A stretch of 64,000 nucleotides of DNA from Neobacillus mesonae. Its GTDB lineage: Bacteria > Bacillota > Bacilli > Bacillales > Cytobacillaceae. The notes under the pieces were generated by a model. It searched no databases. It worked only from the letters and a program-made list of their open reading frames with translations, and had not been told where the DNA came from. A program made the position numbers and the translations under genes. Of the stretch, positions 17,054 to 26,493 are shown piece after piece (the stretch's first letter is position 1; every line of letters starts with the position of its first letter). The DNA lies in the NCBI RefSeq assembly GCF_023715155.1, contig NZ_JAMBNQ010000016.1, positions 40,385 to 104,384 on the forward strand, in the 5' to 3' direction.

Positions 17054-18298
17054 TTATTTAACATAGTTTAGAACAGTTTCTTGTAATAAAGATACACCCT
17101 TTGTGATATCCATTATTGCTGCGGATTCCTTAGGGTTATGACTAATTCCATTTAGACAACGGACGAAAATTACACCTATATCTGCTATTTCTCCTATTGC
17201 CATTGCGTCATGGCCAGCTCCACTAATCATTTTAGGTGCATCTAGTTCGAGTGATTTCCCAATTTCCATCATTTTTTCCACTACATGGGGTGCACACATT
17301 GTTGGATCTTTAATTAAGTGCTCAACTATTTCATACCTCAATTCCCTATCCTTGCAAATTCTAGCTATTTCATTTTTTATTTTAGATATGGTTTGATTTC
17401 TTCTTTCTAGGTCAATGTCACGGATATCAAGTGTAAATTCAACCAATTCAGGAATTACATTGCTCCCACCAGGTATGGCTGTTATCTTTCCAACTGTTCC
17501 CACAGTCTGTGAATTTGAATCTTTGGAGCAAACTTCCTCAATAAAGCCAATAATTTTAGCTGCCCCCGCAATTGGATCCCGACGTAAATTCATCGGAACG
17601 GTTCCAGCATGACCGGATTCCCCAAAAATTTTCACACTAAACCATGCTGGACCCGCAATTCCTGTTACAATACCTACTGGTTTATCAATCGATTGAAGGT
17701 AAGGACCTTGTTCAATATGAAGTTCAAGAAAAACTTTAATTTCACCCTTACATCTAACAGATTCATGAATTAAGTCAGGATTTAACCCAAACGATTTTAA
17801 TGCTTCATATCTACTAATTCCATTATCATCTTTCTTTAATAGTTCTAATTCAGTGACCTTGCCAACCATACCCCTACTACCAAATAATCCACCTTGAAAA
17901 CGTGTTCCTTCTTCATCACAAAAAGCTATTACCTCAATCGGATATTTTGTTTGCATACCTTCATCATGAATAAATTGTGCAACCTCAATTCCACCTAACA
18001 CACCTATAGTTCCATCATATTTACCCCCATTTGGTACAGTATCAATATGTGAACCAATCATTATTGAAGGTGCATTGGAATCATTGCCCTCTTTTCGTCC
18101 AATTAGGTTGCCTAGGTTATCCACTCTTACTTCTAAACCGGCTTCTCTCATCCAATTGGCTACTAGCTGTTGGGCTTCATAATCATCTTTAGTTAAAGCT
18201 TTTCTAGTAACACCATTTTCAGGAGTTTTTCCGATTTTTGATAGTTCTTCGACTCTCTGTAATAGTCGTTCACTGTTTATTTTATATAGCTGTTTCAT
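17054..18298 (-). CDS. M20 amidase: N-carbamoyl-L-amino-acid hydrolase / allantoate amidohydrolase type
   Basis: A 414-residue Zn- or Mn-dependent hydrolase of the HyuC/AllC type. Metal ligands sit in [15 protein letters not shown] (His and Asp), CDEEGTRF (Glu pair), HIEQGP (His) and SGAGHDAM (His); these motifs define this M20 subfamily. It removes the carbamoyl group from N-carbamoyl amino acids made by hydantoin opening, giving the amino acid, CO2 and NH3. Start ATG with AAGGAG 6 nt upstream, 62 bp after hyuB. In the context of HyuA/HyuB, carbamoyl-amino-acid hydrolysis fits better than allantoate breakdown. Confidence 0.88.
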   Translation of the reverse strand: MKQLYKINSERLLQRVEELSKIGKTPENGVTRKALTKDDYEAQQLVANWMREAGLEVRVDNLGNLIGRKEGNDSNAPSIMIGSHIDTVPNGGKYDGTIGVLGGIEVAQFIHDEGMQTKYPIEVIAFCDEEGTRFQGGLFGSRGMVGKVTELELLKKDDNGISRYEALKSFGLNPDLIHESVRCKGEIKVFLELHIEQGPYLQSIDKPVGIVTGIAGPAWFSVKIFGESGHAGTVPMNLRRDPIAGAAKIIGFIEEVCSKDSNSQTVGTVGKITAIPGGSNVIPELVEFTLDIRDIDLERRNQTISKIKNEIARICKDRELRYEIVEHLIKDPTMCAPHVVEKMMEIGKSLELDAPKMISGAGHDAMAIGEIADIGVIFVRCLNGISHNPKESAAIMDITKGVSLLQETVLNYVK

Positions 18299-18360
18299 AG
18301 ATTCTCCTTTTATATAATTTTGAAAATGGATTCAAGTAAAAATAAACCCATTTACTTCTA

Positions 18361-20127
18361 TCAACCTTTTCTTAATTTTTCAGTTGCAAAATAATCAACC
18401 TCAAAATTTTCATTAATAACTACACCGTACTCTTTTTCTGCAAAATCCCTAGTAATATATTGATCAATAACATCTGATAATACTTGCTCAGGTGATCGTT
18501 CTAATGGATTCCCATATCCCCCTCCACTTGGACCTGTTAAAATAATCCTATCTCCCTCATTCATGGTAGTATTAGGAATCTTTGATGGTAATTCTTTTTC
18601 ATTTGTTTTTTGTTTTAGGGTTACCCCGCCGATATATCCTTCTGCTCCTCCAGCAAACCCCCAAGGGGCATACTTATGTCCCTCAGCTTCAATGGAAACG
18701 CTACCTGCGGAAAGGAATGTTATCTCTTTTACAGAGCCTATACCTCCTCTCCATTTCCCTGGAGCACTTGCATTTTTTCTCAGTTCATAACGATTGACTC
18801 GTAATGGGTAGTGTGATTCAATATCTTCAATAGGATTATTTCGAGTATTTGCATAAAGTGTATCCACGGCATCCATTCCGTTCATGCCGTTTCTTCCACC
18901 ATAACTTCCCTCCATAATATCCATAAACACCCAATACTTCTCATCTGATAGTCCACTGTAAGAAACAACTTTTAAATTACCAACACCTGCACTAATTTGA
19001 GTAGGAACAACCTGACCAAGTGCTTTCATTAATGTATCAGCTACCATATTTCCTGAGCAGAATCTTGCAATGGTAGGGGCTGGAAATATAGGATTAGCCA
19101 ATGTACCTTTTGGTGCAATTATTCTAATTGGTCGTGTCAAACCAGAGTTTTGAGGAATGTGACCATGAATAGTTGAGTCTAATAAAATTGAACGTAATGT
19201 TAGATAAATAGCACAATCTACGGTCCCTTCAAAAGGCATATTAATTGGTCTATCAACTTGCGGAGAGGTGCCTGTCAAATCAATTGTAATATCGCTACCT
19301 TCAATCGTTAAAGAAACGGCAACCTTTAAATCTTTTTTATTTACGTCATCACTATCTAAATACCCATCCATGTATCCCTCAGCATAATAAGTTCCATCGG
19401 GTAATCTCTCTATAGAATTACGCATCATTTTTTCTGAGTAATTCATGAGGTCCTCACTTGCTGCTAAAACTGTTTCTAAACCGTATTTTTCAATTAAGCT
19501 CACGTATCTTTGTGCACCAATATTTGCAGCAGCAATTTGCGCCTCTAAATCACCAACCACCATATCTGAGGCCCGAATATTATCCCTTAAAATACTCCAA
19601 ACTTGGTGATTCTTTTTCCCCTTTTCGTAAACCTTAATGGCTTTGAACTGAAGTCCTTCTGCATAAGCATCAACAGCATCAACTATTCCGCAACTTCCAG
19701 GTGTAAGTGCACCAATATCTAAATGATGTGCTGTTGTGACTGAAAAACCTATCAATTCATTCTGATAGAAAACAGGTACACAAAAACCAATATCGGGTCC
19801 GTGAGAGGCACCATGGTATGTTGAGTTATGCATAATAACATCCCCAGGGTTAAATTGATCTCCCCTTTCTTGGAAGATTTTTCGAATCCCCCTTATATAA
19901 CCTGGTATAGGTCCAGATTGAAGTGGCGTACTTTGAGTTGATTCGCATAATTGTTGACCATTAAGATCGACAAGTGCACATCCAAAATCCTCTGATTCCC
20001 GAATTATACTTGAATAAGACATGCGGGCAAGTTTGTGACCCATTTCTATAGCAATATTTTCTAAAGCACCCCTAATCACTTGGGAGGTAACTGGATCAAT
20101 CTTCACTTTATTTTGTATAGTTTTCAT
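18361..20127 (-). CDS. Hydantoinase B / N-methylhydantoinase B-type subunit
   Basis: A 588-residue HyuB/oxoprolinase-beta family protein, the partner of HyuA in ATP-dependent opening of hydantoin-type rings. Typical parts are SYSSIIRESEDFGCAL (about 38-53), the metal-site region GDVIMHNSTYHGASHGPDIGF (about 97-117), TTAHHLDIGA, and the C-terminal GPSGGGYGNPLERS. Its start codon overlaps the hyuA stop by one base (TAATG), with GGAGG 9 nt upstream, so the two subunits are translationally coupled. Confidence 0.92.
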   Translation of the reverse strand: MKTIQNKVKIDPVTSQVIRGALENIAIEMGHKLARMSYSSIIRESEDFGCALVDLNGQQLCESTQSTPLQSGPIPGYIRGIRKIFQERGDQFNPGDVIMHNSTYHGASHGPDIGFCVPVFYQNELIGFSVTTAHHLDIGALTPGSCGIVDAVDAYAEGLQFKAIKVYEKGKKNHQVWSILRDNIRASDMVVGDLEAQIAAANIGAQRYVSLIEKYGLETVLAASEDLMNYSEKMMRNSIERLPDGTYYAEGYMDGYLDSDDVNKKDLKVAVSLTIEGSDITIDLTGTSPQVDRPINMPFEGTVDCAIYLTLRSILLDSTIHGHIPQNSGLTRPIRIIAPKGTLANPIFPAPTIARFCSGNMVADTLMKALGQVVPTQISAGVGNLKVVSYSGLSDEKYWVFMDIMEGSYGGRNGMNGMDAVDTLYANTRNNPIEDIESHYPLRVNRYELRKNASAPGKWRGGIGSVKEITFLSAGSVSIEAEGHKYAPWGFAGGAEGYIGGVTLKQKTNEKELPSKIPNTTMNEGDRIILTGPSGGGYGNPLERSPEQVLSDVIDQYITRDFAEKEYGVVINENFEVDYFATEKLRKG

Positions 20128-22205
20128 TATTGGATTCCTCCAATCTTAATAATGATATTTCCTGATTCCTCTATATACCCAATACAATTTGGCGGCATTA
20201 CAGTGGTTGTATCCTTTTGGAATATTATGGCTGGTCCTTCTATTTTTGAATTGGCAGGAAGTAATTCTCTTTGATAAAATTTTGTCTCAAATTCCCTAAG
20301 TTCACCATTTTCCCTAAATACCGATACGCCTTTTTTAATTAAAGCTAATTCAATTGACCCCTCTTTTGAAACTAAAGGCTTTTGGATTTTTGGCATAACG
20401 CCTTTCCCTGTAACACGAATATTTACAATTTCAATAGGACTATTCTCAAAACAATGGCCATACTCAGACTTGTGAAGCATGTTAAATTCATTCCATGTAC
20501 TTTTTATATTTTCGGGAGTTATTTCATTACCTGGTAAATTTACACGAAGTTCATATCCCTGCCCAATATATCGGCAATCAGCTGTACGTTTAATTTCAAT
20601 ATTCGAAAGATTAATCCCATCCTTTTGTAATTGGTCAATAATCTGTCCCTCTAACAAATTAAAATCTGAATTTAATTGTTCATAGTCAGCTTCATTACTT
20701 AAGAGGAATTCTGTTTTAATTAAGTCATACTTTAAATCAGTCGTTAACAGTCCAGTTGCAGAGGTAATCCCGGGATGCTGTGGAATAATGACCTCTGGAA
20801 TATTTAATATTTGAGCTACTTCTACAGCATGAAGTGGTCCCGCTCCACCAAAGGCAACTAACGAAAACTCACGAGGATCCTGTCCTTTTTGAATTGTTTT
20901 TTCGTGAATTGCATTAGCCATATTGTTATTTACAATAGTTAAAATTCCCTCTGCCGTCTCTGTTTCACTAAGTTCTAATTGACTTGCAAGTTCACTAACA
21001 ACCTTAAATGCTTCTTGTTTAAAGATTCGCATTGATCCGCCTAAAAAGTTATCCTCATCAAGACGTCCTAAAACCACATTTGCATCTGTTACGGTTGCCT
21101 TCGTACCACCATGTCCATAACTAGCAGGTCCTGGTCTAGAGCCCGCACTTTTAGGGCCAACTCTAAATGCCCCTCCTTCATCAATATGGGCAATACTTCC
21201 TCCACCGGCACCAATTGTATGAATATCAATCATTGGAACCATAACAGGAAATCCAGCAATCCATGTATCTCTTGCTGTCGATTCATCAATACCTTGCTCA
21301 GTAATAATTCCAATATCCGCACTAGTCCCGCCAACATCAAAGGTAATCAATTTCTTCCTATCGGATAGACCCCCTGACCACCAACCGCCTAAAACTCCAG
21401 CAGCTGGTCCGGATAATAATGTATTAACTGGACGTTCTGAAACAGATTCTGCAGTTCCGATACCTCCATTTGAACACATGATGTGTAAATCCGACACGAA
21501 TCCTTCATCTTTCAATCTACCTTTTAAATTACTAATGTAGTTTTTGACTTTTGGACCGACAAATCCATTGATCGTAGCTGTTGTAAATCTTTCAAATTCC
21601 CTAAATTGAGGTGATACATCAGAAGAAGTTGTGACAAATACATCTGGATATTCCTCTTTAATAATTTCTTTAGCTCGATTTTCATGGGACGGATTAATGT
21701 AAGAAAATAGGAAAGAAACAATAATTGACTCGACACCAGCCTCTTTTAATTCCCTTGTGGCTACCCTAACCTCTTCTTCATTAAGTGGAACTAAAACATC
21801 CCCGTTTGGGGGAACTAACCGTTCACTAACTTCTTTTCGAAAACGACGTTGTACTAAAGGACGATCCTGCCATGGAATTTCTTGCATAACTGAATAGTTT
21901 TCAGGACGCTGATGGCGGCCAATATGGATAATATCCCTAAATCCTTTTGTTGTAATCATTCCTGTTTTTGCCCCGTCATACTCCAGAATGGCATTAGTAG
22001 CGATAGTAGTTCCATGAAAGACATGATTAATATTTGCCTTTTCAATATTTTGTTGAGTACATAGTTCTGAAATCCCTTGAACTACTCCAATTGAAGGATC
22101 TTCCAACGTTGTGGGTACCTTATTAATCCAAGTATTTCTTTTTTCGGTATCAGTGTACATAATGTCAGTAAATGTACCACCAACGTCTACTCCAACTAAT
22201 TTCAT
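20127..22205 (-). CDS. Hydantoinase A / N-methylhydantoinase A-type ATPase subunit
   Basis: A 692-residue ASKHA-fold ATPase of the HyuA/oxoprolinase-alpha family. The phosphate loop [17 protein letters not shown] opens the protein. The second ATPase motif [14 protein letters not shown] (about 285) and [14 protein letters not shown] (about 340) are intact. The start is set at 22205 (GGGAGG 8 nt upstream) rather than the in-frame ATG at 22253. First gene of a five-gene operon. It sits 56 bp behind a sigma-54 promoter, so expression should need the PAS/AAA+ activator encoded next door. The ring substrate (hydantoin, N-methylhydantoin, other imide) is not determined. Confidence 0.92.
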   Translation of the reverse strand: MKLVGVDVGGTFTDIMYTDTEKRNTWINKVPTTLEDPSIGVVQGISELCTQQNIEKANINHVFHGTTIATNAILEYDGAKTGMITTKGFRDIIHIGRHQRPENYSVMQEIPWQDRPLVQRRFRKEVSERLVPPNGDVLVPLNEEEVRVATRELKEAGVESIIVSFLFSYINPSHENRAKEIIKEEYPDVFVTTSSDVSPQFREFERFTTATINGFVGPKVKNYISNLKGRLKDEGFVSDLHIMCSNGGIGTAESVSERPVNTLLSGPAAGVLGGWWSGGLSDRKKLITFDVGGTSADIGIITEQGIDESTARDTWIAGFPVMVPMIDIHTIGAGGGSIAHIDEGGAFRVGPKSAGSRPGPASYGHGGTKATVTDANVVLGRLDEDNFLGGSMRIFKQEAFKVVSELASQLELSETETAEGILTIVNNNMANAIHEKTIQKGQDPREFSLVAFGGAGPLHAVEVAQILNIPEVIIPQHPGITSATGLLTTDLKYDLIKTEFLLSNEADYEQLNSDFNLLEGQIIDQLQKDGINLSNIEIKRTADCRYIGQGYELRVNLPGNEITPENIKSTWNEFNMLHKSEYGHCFENSPIEIVNIRVTGKGVMPKIQKPLVSKEGSIELALIKKGVSVFRENGELREFETKFYQRELLPANSKIEGPAIIFQKDTTTVMPPNCIGYIEESGNIIIKIGGIQ

Positions 22206-22260
22206 GACTTTTCCTCCCTTAATGGTGAAATATATAAAATCTTTTGTACACACTATTAAA

Positions 22261-22278
22261 ATGCAAAAATCATGCCAA
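22261..22278 (-). promoter_or_regulatory. Sigma-54 (-24/-12) promoter of the hyu operon
   Basis: On the minus strand TTGGCATGATTTTTGCAT matches TGGCAY-N5-TTGCW, with GG and GC exactly 10 nt apart. It ends 56 bp upstream of hyuA. The adjacent gene encodes a sigma-54 activator with a GAFTGA-type loop, so the pairing is strongly supported. Confidence 0.88.
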
Positions 22279-22418
22279 CTTTTGCTACTTTCTCATTTTT
22301 ACTTACTCCTATTAATTTATAGAGACTTTTAAAGGATTCTCTTTACATACTAAAAAATTAAATTCCCTATATTCATTGCAAAACTACAATTAGGACTCGT
22401 CATTATTAAACATTTTAT

Positions 22419-22436
22419 AGTTCTAATTATGGAACT
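22419..22436. promoter_or_regulatory. Possible upstream activator site
   Basis: Inverted repeat AGTTC-N8-GAACT (AGTTCTAATTATGGAACT), centred about 155 bp upstream of the -24/-12 element, a usual distance for an enhancer bound by a sigma-54 activator. A single copy with short arms, so only a candidate. Confidence 0.4.
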
Positions 22437-22453
22437 TTAGGGCAAAAAAGAAA

Positions 22454-22491
22454 GATTGCAAAAATGCAATTATTATTGCATTTTTGCAATC
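22454..22491 (-). terminator. Terminator overlapping the end of the sigma-54 activator gene
   Basis: Perfect 17-bp inverted repeat GATTGCAAAAATGCAAT/ATTGCATTTTTGCAATC with a 4-nt loop, followed on the minus strand by TTTCTTTTTTG. The last codons and stop of the activator gene lie inside the hairpin. It separates the activator transcript from the hyu promoter. Confidence 0.9.
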
Positions 22492-24185
22492 TTTATATTT
22501 AATCTTCTGATTTTTCTGGACAATGTTGATGCATCGACTCCTAATTTTTTGCCTGCTTCTTTCAAGGAAACGCAGTCCTTTAGAGTTGTTTCAATTATTT
22601 GTCTTTCCAAATTCTCGACAGATTCTTTAAGTGTTAAATTTTCAAAATGAATGTTCGTCTCTTTATTATTTCCATTTACAATATTTTCTGGTAAATGGTG
22701 AACTGATATTTCTGTTTGGGATGTAGTTACAACTAACCTCTCAACGATATTTTGAAGCTCTCTTACATTACCAGGCCAGTGGTATGAAGAAAAAATTTTT
22801 AATACTTCTTGGTCAAACACCTTCCTTTTTTCATATTTCTTATTAAATTTTTCCAGAAAATACGAGGCTAAATAAGGAATTTCCTCCTTTCGTTCCATTA
22901 AACTAGGAATTTTAATAGGAACAACATTTAATCTATAATATAGATCACTTCGAAATAATTTATCTTTTACCATCTCTTCTAAATTTCGGTTGGTTGCGGC
23001 AACAATACGAACATCTACATCTCTTGGTGTAGATTTACCTATTGGAGTTACTTGCCTTTCCTGAAGAACTTGTAATAATTTTACCTGTAATTGGAGTGGT
23101 AACTCACCAATTTCATCTAGAAATAAAGTTCCTTTGTCAGCAGCAAGGATAAGTCCTTCCTTTCCATCCCTATTTGCACCAGTAAATGACCCTTTAGCAT
23201 AACCGAATAATTCAGACTCCATTAGCGTTTCCGGTATTGCACCGCAATTGATCTTTATAAAGGGTTTATTCCTTCTTTCACTATATTTATGAAGTGATCT
23301 TGCTAGGACCTCCTTTCCAACCCCAGACTCTCCCAAAATAAGAACTGTGGAGTCTACATCAGCAATATGCTGTAAAAGTTCATAAATTTCAGTCATTTGT
23401 TTTGATTTAATTAAGGGTTGATTGTTCCCATCTTTCTCTAATAATTTTCTTTCATAATCACGAATAAGCTTTTTTGTTTCCTCTAATTCTCTGCTAAGTC
23501 TATTAGTTTCTGTAACATCTTTGGATATATTAATAATCTTAACTAATTTTCCTTCCTTATCAAAAATAGGATATCCTGAAACAAGTAACTTTCTTCCAGA
23601 CTTTGTTGTTTGTACTAAATTAACTCTTCTTCCCTCTTTAATAACTTTTTTTGTAGATGATAAATCTATAATTTGTTCTTTTTCTAATAAATCCATTGAT
23701 TTCCCTATGAAATCATTCATACTAACACCCATGATTCTTTCACATGCATCATTAACTTTACTAATTCGACCTTGCCCGTCGGTTATTGTTACTAAATCTC
23801 CTATTAAATTCATAATAAGATTTAATTCTTGATTTATTTCTTTGACCTTTTTAGAATGAAAGGCTAATTTATCAATAAAGTTACTTTTAAATAAGATTAT
23901 TATCCCTGTTTTTTCATCAGGATTTTGAGCTATTGACTTATTTTCAAACATAATAAAAGACTGCATATTAAAATTAACAGTCGAATAAATACATTTCTCC
24001 TTTTTGATGGCTTGGATTATATTACTAGTAGAAATATATTTAAAAATGGACTGATTTATAATATTTCTTTCACTTGTCCCTGTGTGAAATATTTCATTAG
24101 CCACATTATTTATGTATTTAATTATCCCTTTACTATTTGTAAAAACAATTCCAAATGGAAACGAATTCAAAATGTTTTGTTCCAA
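22473..24185 (-). CDS. PAS-domain sigma-54-dependent transcriptional activator
   Basis: A 570-residue enhancer-binding protein. Two PAS-like sensor domains (about 1-100 and 115-220; GIVFTNSKGIIKYINNVANE and VTITDGQGRISKVNDACERI) are joined by a coiled coil to an AAA+ domain. This has Walker A GESGVGKE (about 283), the sigma-54 contact loop GSFTGA (GAFTGA variant, about 330) and Walker B GTLFLDEIGEL. A Fis-type helix-turn-helix ends it (LKEAGKKLGVDASTLSRKIRRL). TTG start at 24185 with GAGGTGG upstream. It should activate the hyu operon; the signal sensed by PAS is unknown. Confidence 0.93.
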   Translation of the reverse strand: MEQNILNSFPFGIVFTNSKGIIKYINNVANEIFHTGTSERNIINQSIFKYISTSNIIQAIKKEKCIYSTVNFNMQSFIMFENKSIAQNPDEKTGIIILFKSNFIDKLAFHSKKVKEINQELNLIMNLIGDLVTITDGQGRISKVNDACERIMGVSMNDFIGKSMDLLEKEQIIDLSSTKKVIKEGRRVNLVQTTKSGRKLLVSGYPIFDKEGKLVKIINISKDVTETNRLSRELEETKKLIRDYERKLLEKDGNNQPLIKSKQMTEIYELLQHIADVDSTVLILGESGVGKEVLARSLHKYSERRNKPFIKINCGAIPETLMESELFGYAKGSFTGANRDGKEGLILAADKGTLFLDEIGELPLQLQVKLLQVLQERQVTPIGKSTPRDVDVRIVAATNRNLEEMVKDKLFRSDLYYRLNVVPIKIPSLMERKEEIPYLASYFLEKFNKKYEKRKVFDQEVLKIFSSYHWPGNVRELQNIVERLVVTTSQTEISVHHLPENIVNGNNKETNIHFENLTLKESVENLERQIIETTLKDCVSLKEAGKKLGVDASTLSRKIRRLNIKIAKMQ

Positions 24186-24811
24186 AATACCACCTCATTT
24201 TATGTAGAATACTCAACAAAAAATAACCTGTTAATAAAATTGTTAATTTGCAGAACTTTTAAGACTTACAAAGATTTTTTACCTTTATACCTAGATTATA
24301 AAGACCCTCCCCTCAATAATTTGGAATAAATAGTTCCACAAAAATGGTTAGATTTTTTTTTATAATAATCCTATATGGAGATTAATAGAAATCTTATTTG
24401 TCTTATGTGATAAATAATAGGCTATTGGGGGAAATATGAGAAGAGATAAAACGTTAATTAACAAATCTAGTAGAGTTTCATACAGTTTAACTTAAACATA
24501 TAATATTTTATTATGCTGGTTACCCTCCAATATTTAAACTGATATAGAGAAGTATATAGTAGACAAAAAAATCAGTCAATATTGAATAGTCAAAACAAAA
24601 TAGCGATTAAGCAAATAAAATAATTCAACCAGTAAAAAATCTTTCGGAAGCAAGTTGCTTAGTTTGTAGGGCATAAAAGTGACAAATACCAACCATTAGC
24701 GGCTTTTACTTTGAAGTTTTTTATATTATTTAGCTATAACGTTATTGAAATTTTTAATCCGTTGTTATCATCTATTTAATCATTATCTCCTTTTCTTCAT
24801 ATTCTAGGATG
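24186..24811. other. AT-rich intergenic region upstream of the activator gene
   Basis: No gene is supportable. A 19-codon frame at about 24435-24494 (MRRDKTLINKSSRVSYSLT) has a G-rich site (GGGGGAAAT) before its ATG and could be a leader or the stump of a lost gene. The promoter of the activator gene must lie here but no good -35/-10 pair was found. Confidence 0.5.
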
Positions 24812-24813
24812 TC

Positions 24814-24870
24814 TAAAAGTTGAGTTGGATACAACCATTTGTTAATATGCAGGAGATATCTAACAAATGA
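24814..24870 (+). pseudogene. Relic B: last codons of a C45 acyltransferase paralogue
   Basis: About 57 bp match the end of the C45 gene (TGAGTTGGATACAACC... to TAACAAATGA), with a 5-bp deletion relative to the intact gene at 4091. It encodes the same ...VNMQEISNK-stop ending as relic A. Homology starts abruptly near 24814. Confidence 0.8.
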
Positions 24871-24910
24871 AAGGATGAACTCAAATGAAGAATTCATCCT
24901 TTTTTGTTTC
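24840..24910 (+). repeat. 71-bp direct repeat, right copy (DR-R), with terminator
   Basis: Identical to 14556-14626. It includes the relic stop codon and the terminator AAAGGATGAA/TTCATCCTTT (24870-24879 with 24893-24902) plus T run. The flanking sequence differs on both sides from that of the left copy, as expected for the second junction of an integrated segment. Confidence 0.9.
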
Positions 24911-24939
24911 TCTTTTTCAAAACTTTTACTGCAGCTTCG

Positions 24940-25128
24940 TTAAAAGATTTCTTTAACAAAAGCAAAATTATGAAGAAGTTCGCTTTCATTCAGCGATATC
25001 CTATTGGTTAAATCTTCTGTTCTTAAGACAAACTCTTTTACTCCGATAAATTCTGATTCACTGATCATATAAAACTGTGTTCCTCTTTTATATCCATGAA
25101 ACTGCCTTTTTAGTCTATATACCTTCAT
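24940..25128 (-). CDS. Small hypothetical protein (62 aa)
   Basis: MKVYRLKRQFHGYKRGTQFY and onward; GAGGATAGG precedes the ATG. The pattern YRLKRQFHGYKRGTQFYMISESEFIGVKEFVLRTED reads as a small beta-barrel (SH3-like) unit. No function is known to me. It lies just outside the right repeat of the hydantoin island, 48 bp after the MFS gene stop in the same direction, so it could be the distal gene of that operon. Confidence 0.5.
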   Translation of the reverse strand: MKVYRLKRQFHGYKRGTQFYMISESEFIGVKEFVLRTEDLTNRISLNESELLHNFAFVKEIF

Positions 25129-25175
25129 TGCCTATCCTCTATGATGAATAATAATGAATTGATCCGGGCACGGTG

Positions 25176-26408
25176 CTATTTCTGTTTTTTCGCTATCCCT
25201 AAATATAATAACATAAAAAACACAACAATCATCAGCCCTGTAATGAGCAGCCATCCAAATGTAAAACTTCCTGTCCTATCAACCATAAACCCAAAAATCG
25301 GCGGAACCAGCATGACCCCCATTGAACCAAAAGTTATACTCACACCACTTGATATTCCGGCCAGCTCAGGCGGAACCATTTCACTTGCCAGGTTCATCCA
25401 AATGCCATTAAATCCGGACACTGAAAATCCAAAGATGATGACGATTGGAATCAACATGGAAAAAGATGCGCTTGGAAGCAGTGCAACCGTTAGACTTGAA
25501 ACAGCGGTAAGCACCGTTATGATGAGTAAGATGACAATCCGGTTTCCTTTAAACAAAAAATCACTGATCATTCCCCAAGCAATCCGGCCGATTGTTCCGC
25601 TCACTTCCGAGATGACAAAGAGAATCCCAGAGAGCACTAACGAAATCCCAAACTTTTCATACACGAATAGAACGAGATACGTATTCAAGCACATTTGGGA
25701 ACCGTTCAATCCCGCAGCACTTAGACTGACCAGCATGAGCTGCTTATTTTTTACCATCATAAACATGGATTTATAAAAGGAAACGAGACCGCCTTGACTG
25801 GGTGATTTTTTTGAACTCGGCGGATCCTGATAGGCTATGTAGGAAACACAAACACAAATCAACAAGATGATACATGCACCCAGTAATACCGGACGCCAGC
25901 CATAAGCAGCACCAAGCGGCAGCAGGATAAAACCTGCAAGCGCAGAACCTGCGGTCACTCCTGTTTGCTTTATACCCATTGCCGTACCACGTTGTTTTAA
26001 AGAAAACCAATCGATGATTCCCCTGGTGGTAACCGGATGCATGGAGCCATAGCCAATACCGCCGAGCGTCACAATCAACAGCAACGCCCAAAACTGTCCC
26101 AGAAATGTCATCACTAAAAAGCTGAGTCCAAGAATAAAAGCGGAAATAACCAAAAGCTTCCGTGAACCAAACCGGTCAGTTAAAAATCCAGCCGGTACGG
26201 AAGCCGATGCCTGCCCTAAAAAGAGTGCTGCCGGAAGCATCCCAATTTGCGAATTTGAAAGCGAAAGGTCTTTGGCAATTAATACTCCCAGCGGCGCAAT
26301 ACTACGCCCAACAAAAGCAACGAGAAGCTGAGCCAATAGCAGGAACAAAAGCATCCGCCAAGGCTCAGAAATGATGACTGATCTTCTTTTTACGATTGAT
26401 TTTTCCAT
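25176..26408 (-). CDS. MFS transporter, probable organic-acid carrier
   Basis: A 410-residue, 12-helix major facilitator. LTDRFGSRKLLVIS (loop 2-3, about 78-91) and GSMHPVTTRGIIDWF / GTAMGIKQTGVTAGSAL (helices 4-5) are typical of the anion:cation symporter and oxalate/formate-like branches that carry carboxylates. GAGGCGGGAAAG precedes the ATG. It is the last member of a minus-strand run with a CoA-transferase, a small membrane protein and an SSS symporter, so two carriers for related acids, or import and export, are suggested. Confidence 0.85.
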   Translation of the reverse strand: MEKSIVKRRSVIISEPWRMLLFLLLAQLLVAFVGRSIAPLGVLIAKDLSLSNSQIGMLPAALFLGQASASVPAGFLTDRFGSRKLLVISAFILGLSFLVMTFLGQFWALLLIVTLGGIGYGSMHPVTTRGIIDWFSLKQRGTAMGIKQTGVTAGSALAGFILLPLGAAYGWRPVLLGACIILLICVCVSYIAYQDPPSSKKSPSQGGLVSFYKSMFMMVKNKQLMLVSLSAAGLNGSQMCLNTYLVLFVYEKFGISLVLSGILFVISEVSGTIGRIAWGMISDFLFKGNRIVILLIITVLTAVSSLTVALLPSASFSMLIPIVIIFGFSVSGFNGIWMNLASEMVPPELAGISSGVSITFGSMGVMLVPPIFGFMVDRTGSFTFGWLLITGLMIVVFFMLLYLGIAKKQK

Positions 26409-26493
26409 ACTTTCCCGCCTCTTTAATCCTGCATAGTGAATCCAGCGTGAAACCGGCTGAAGAATACCGCCTTTAATAGGAATTACTATTTCT

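Noticed and set aside
24435..24494. 19-codon frame with G-rich upstream sequence
   Set aside because: Too short and unlinked to any gene; only mentioned as possible stump.
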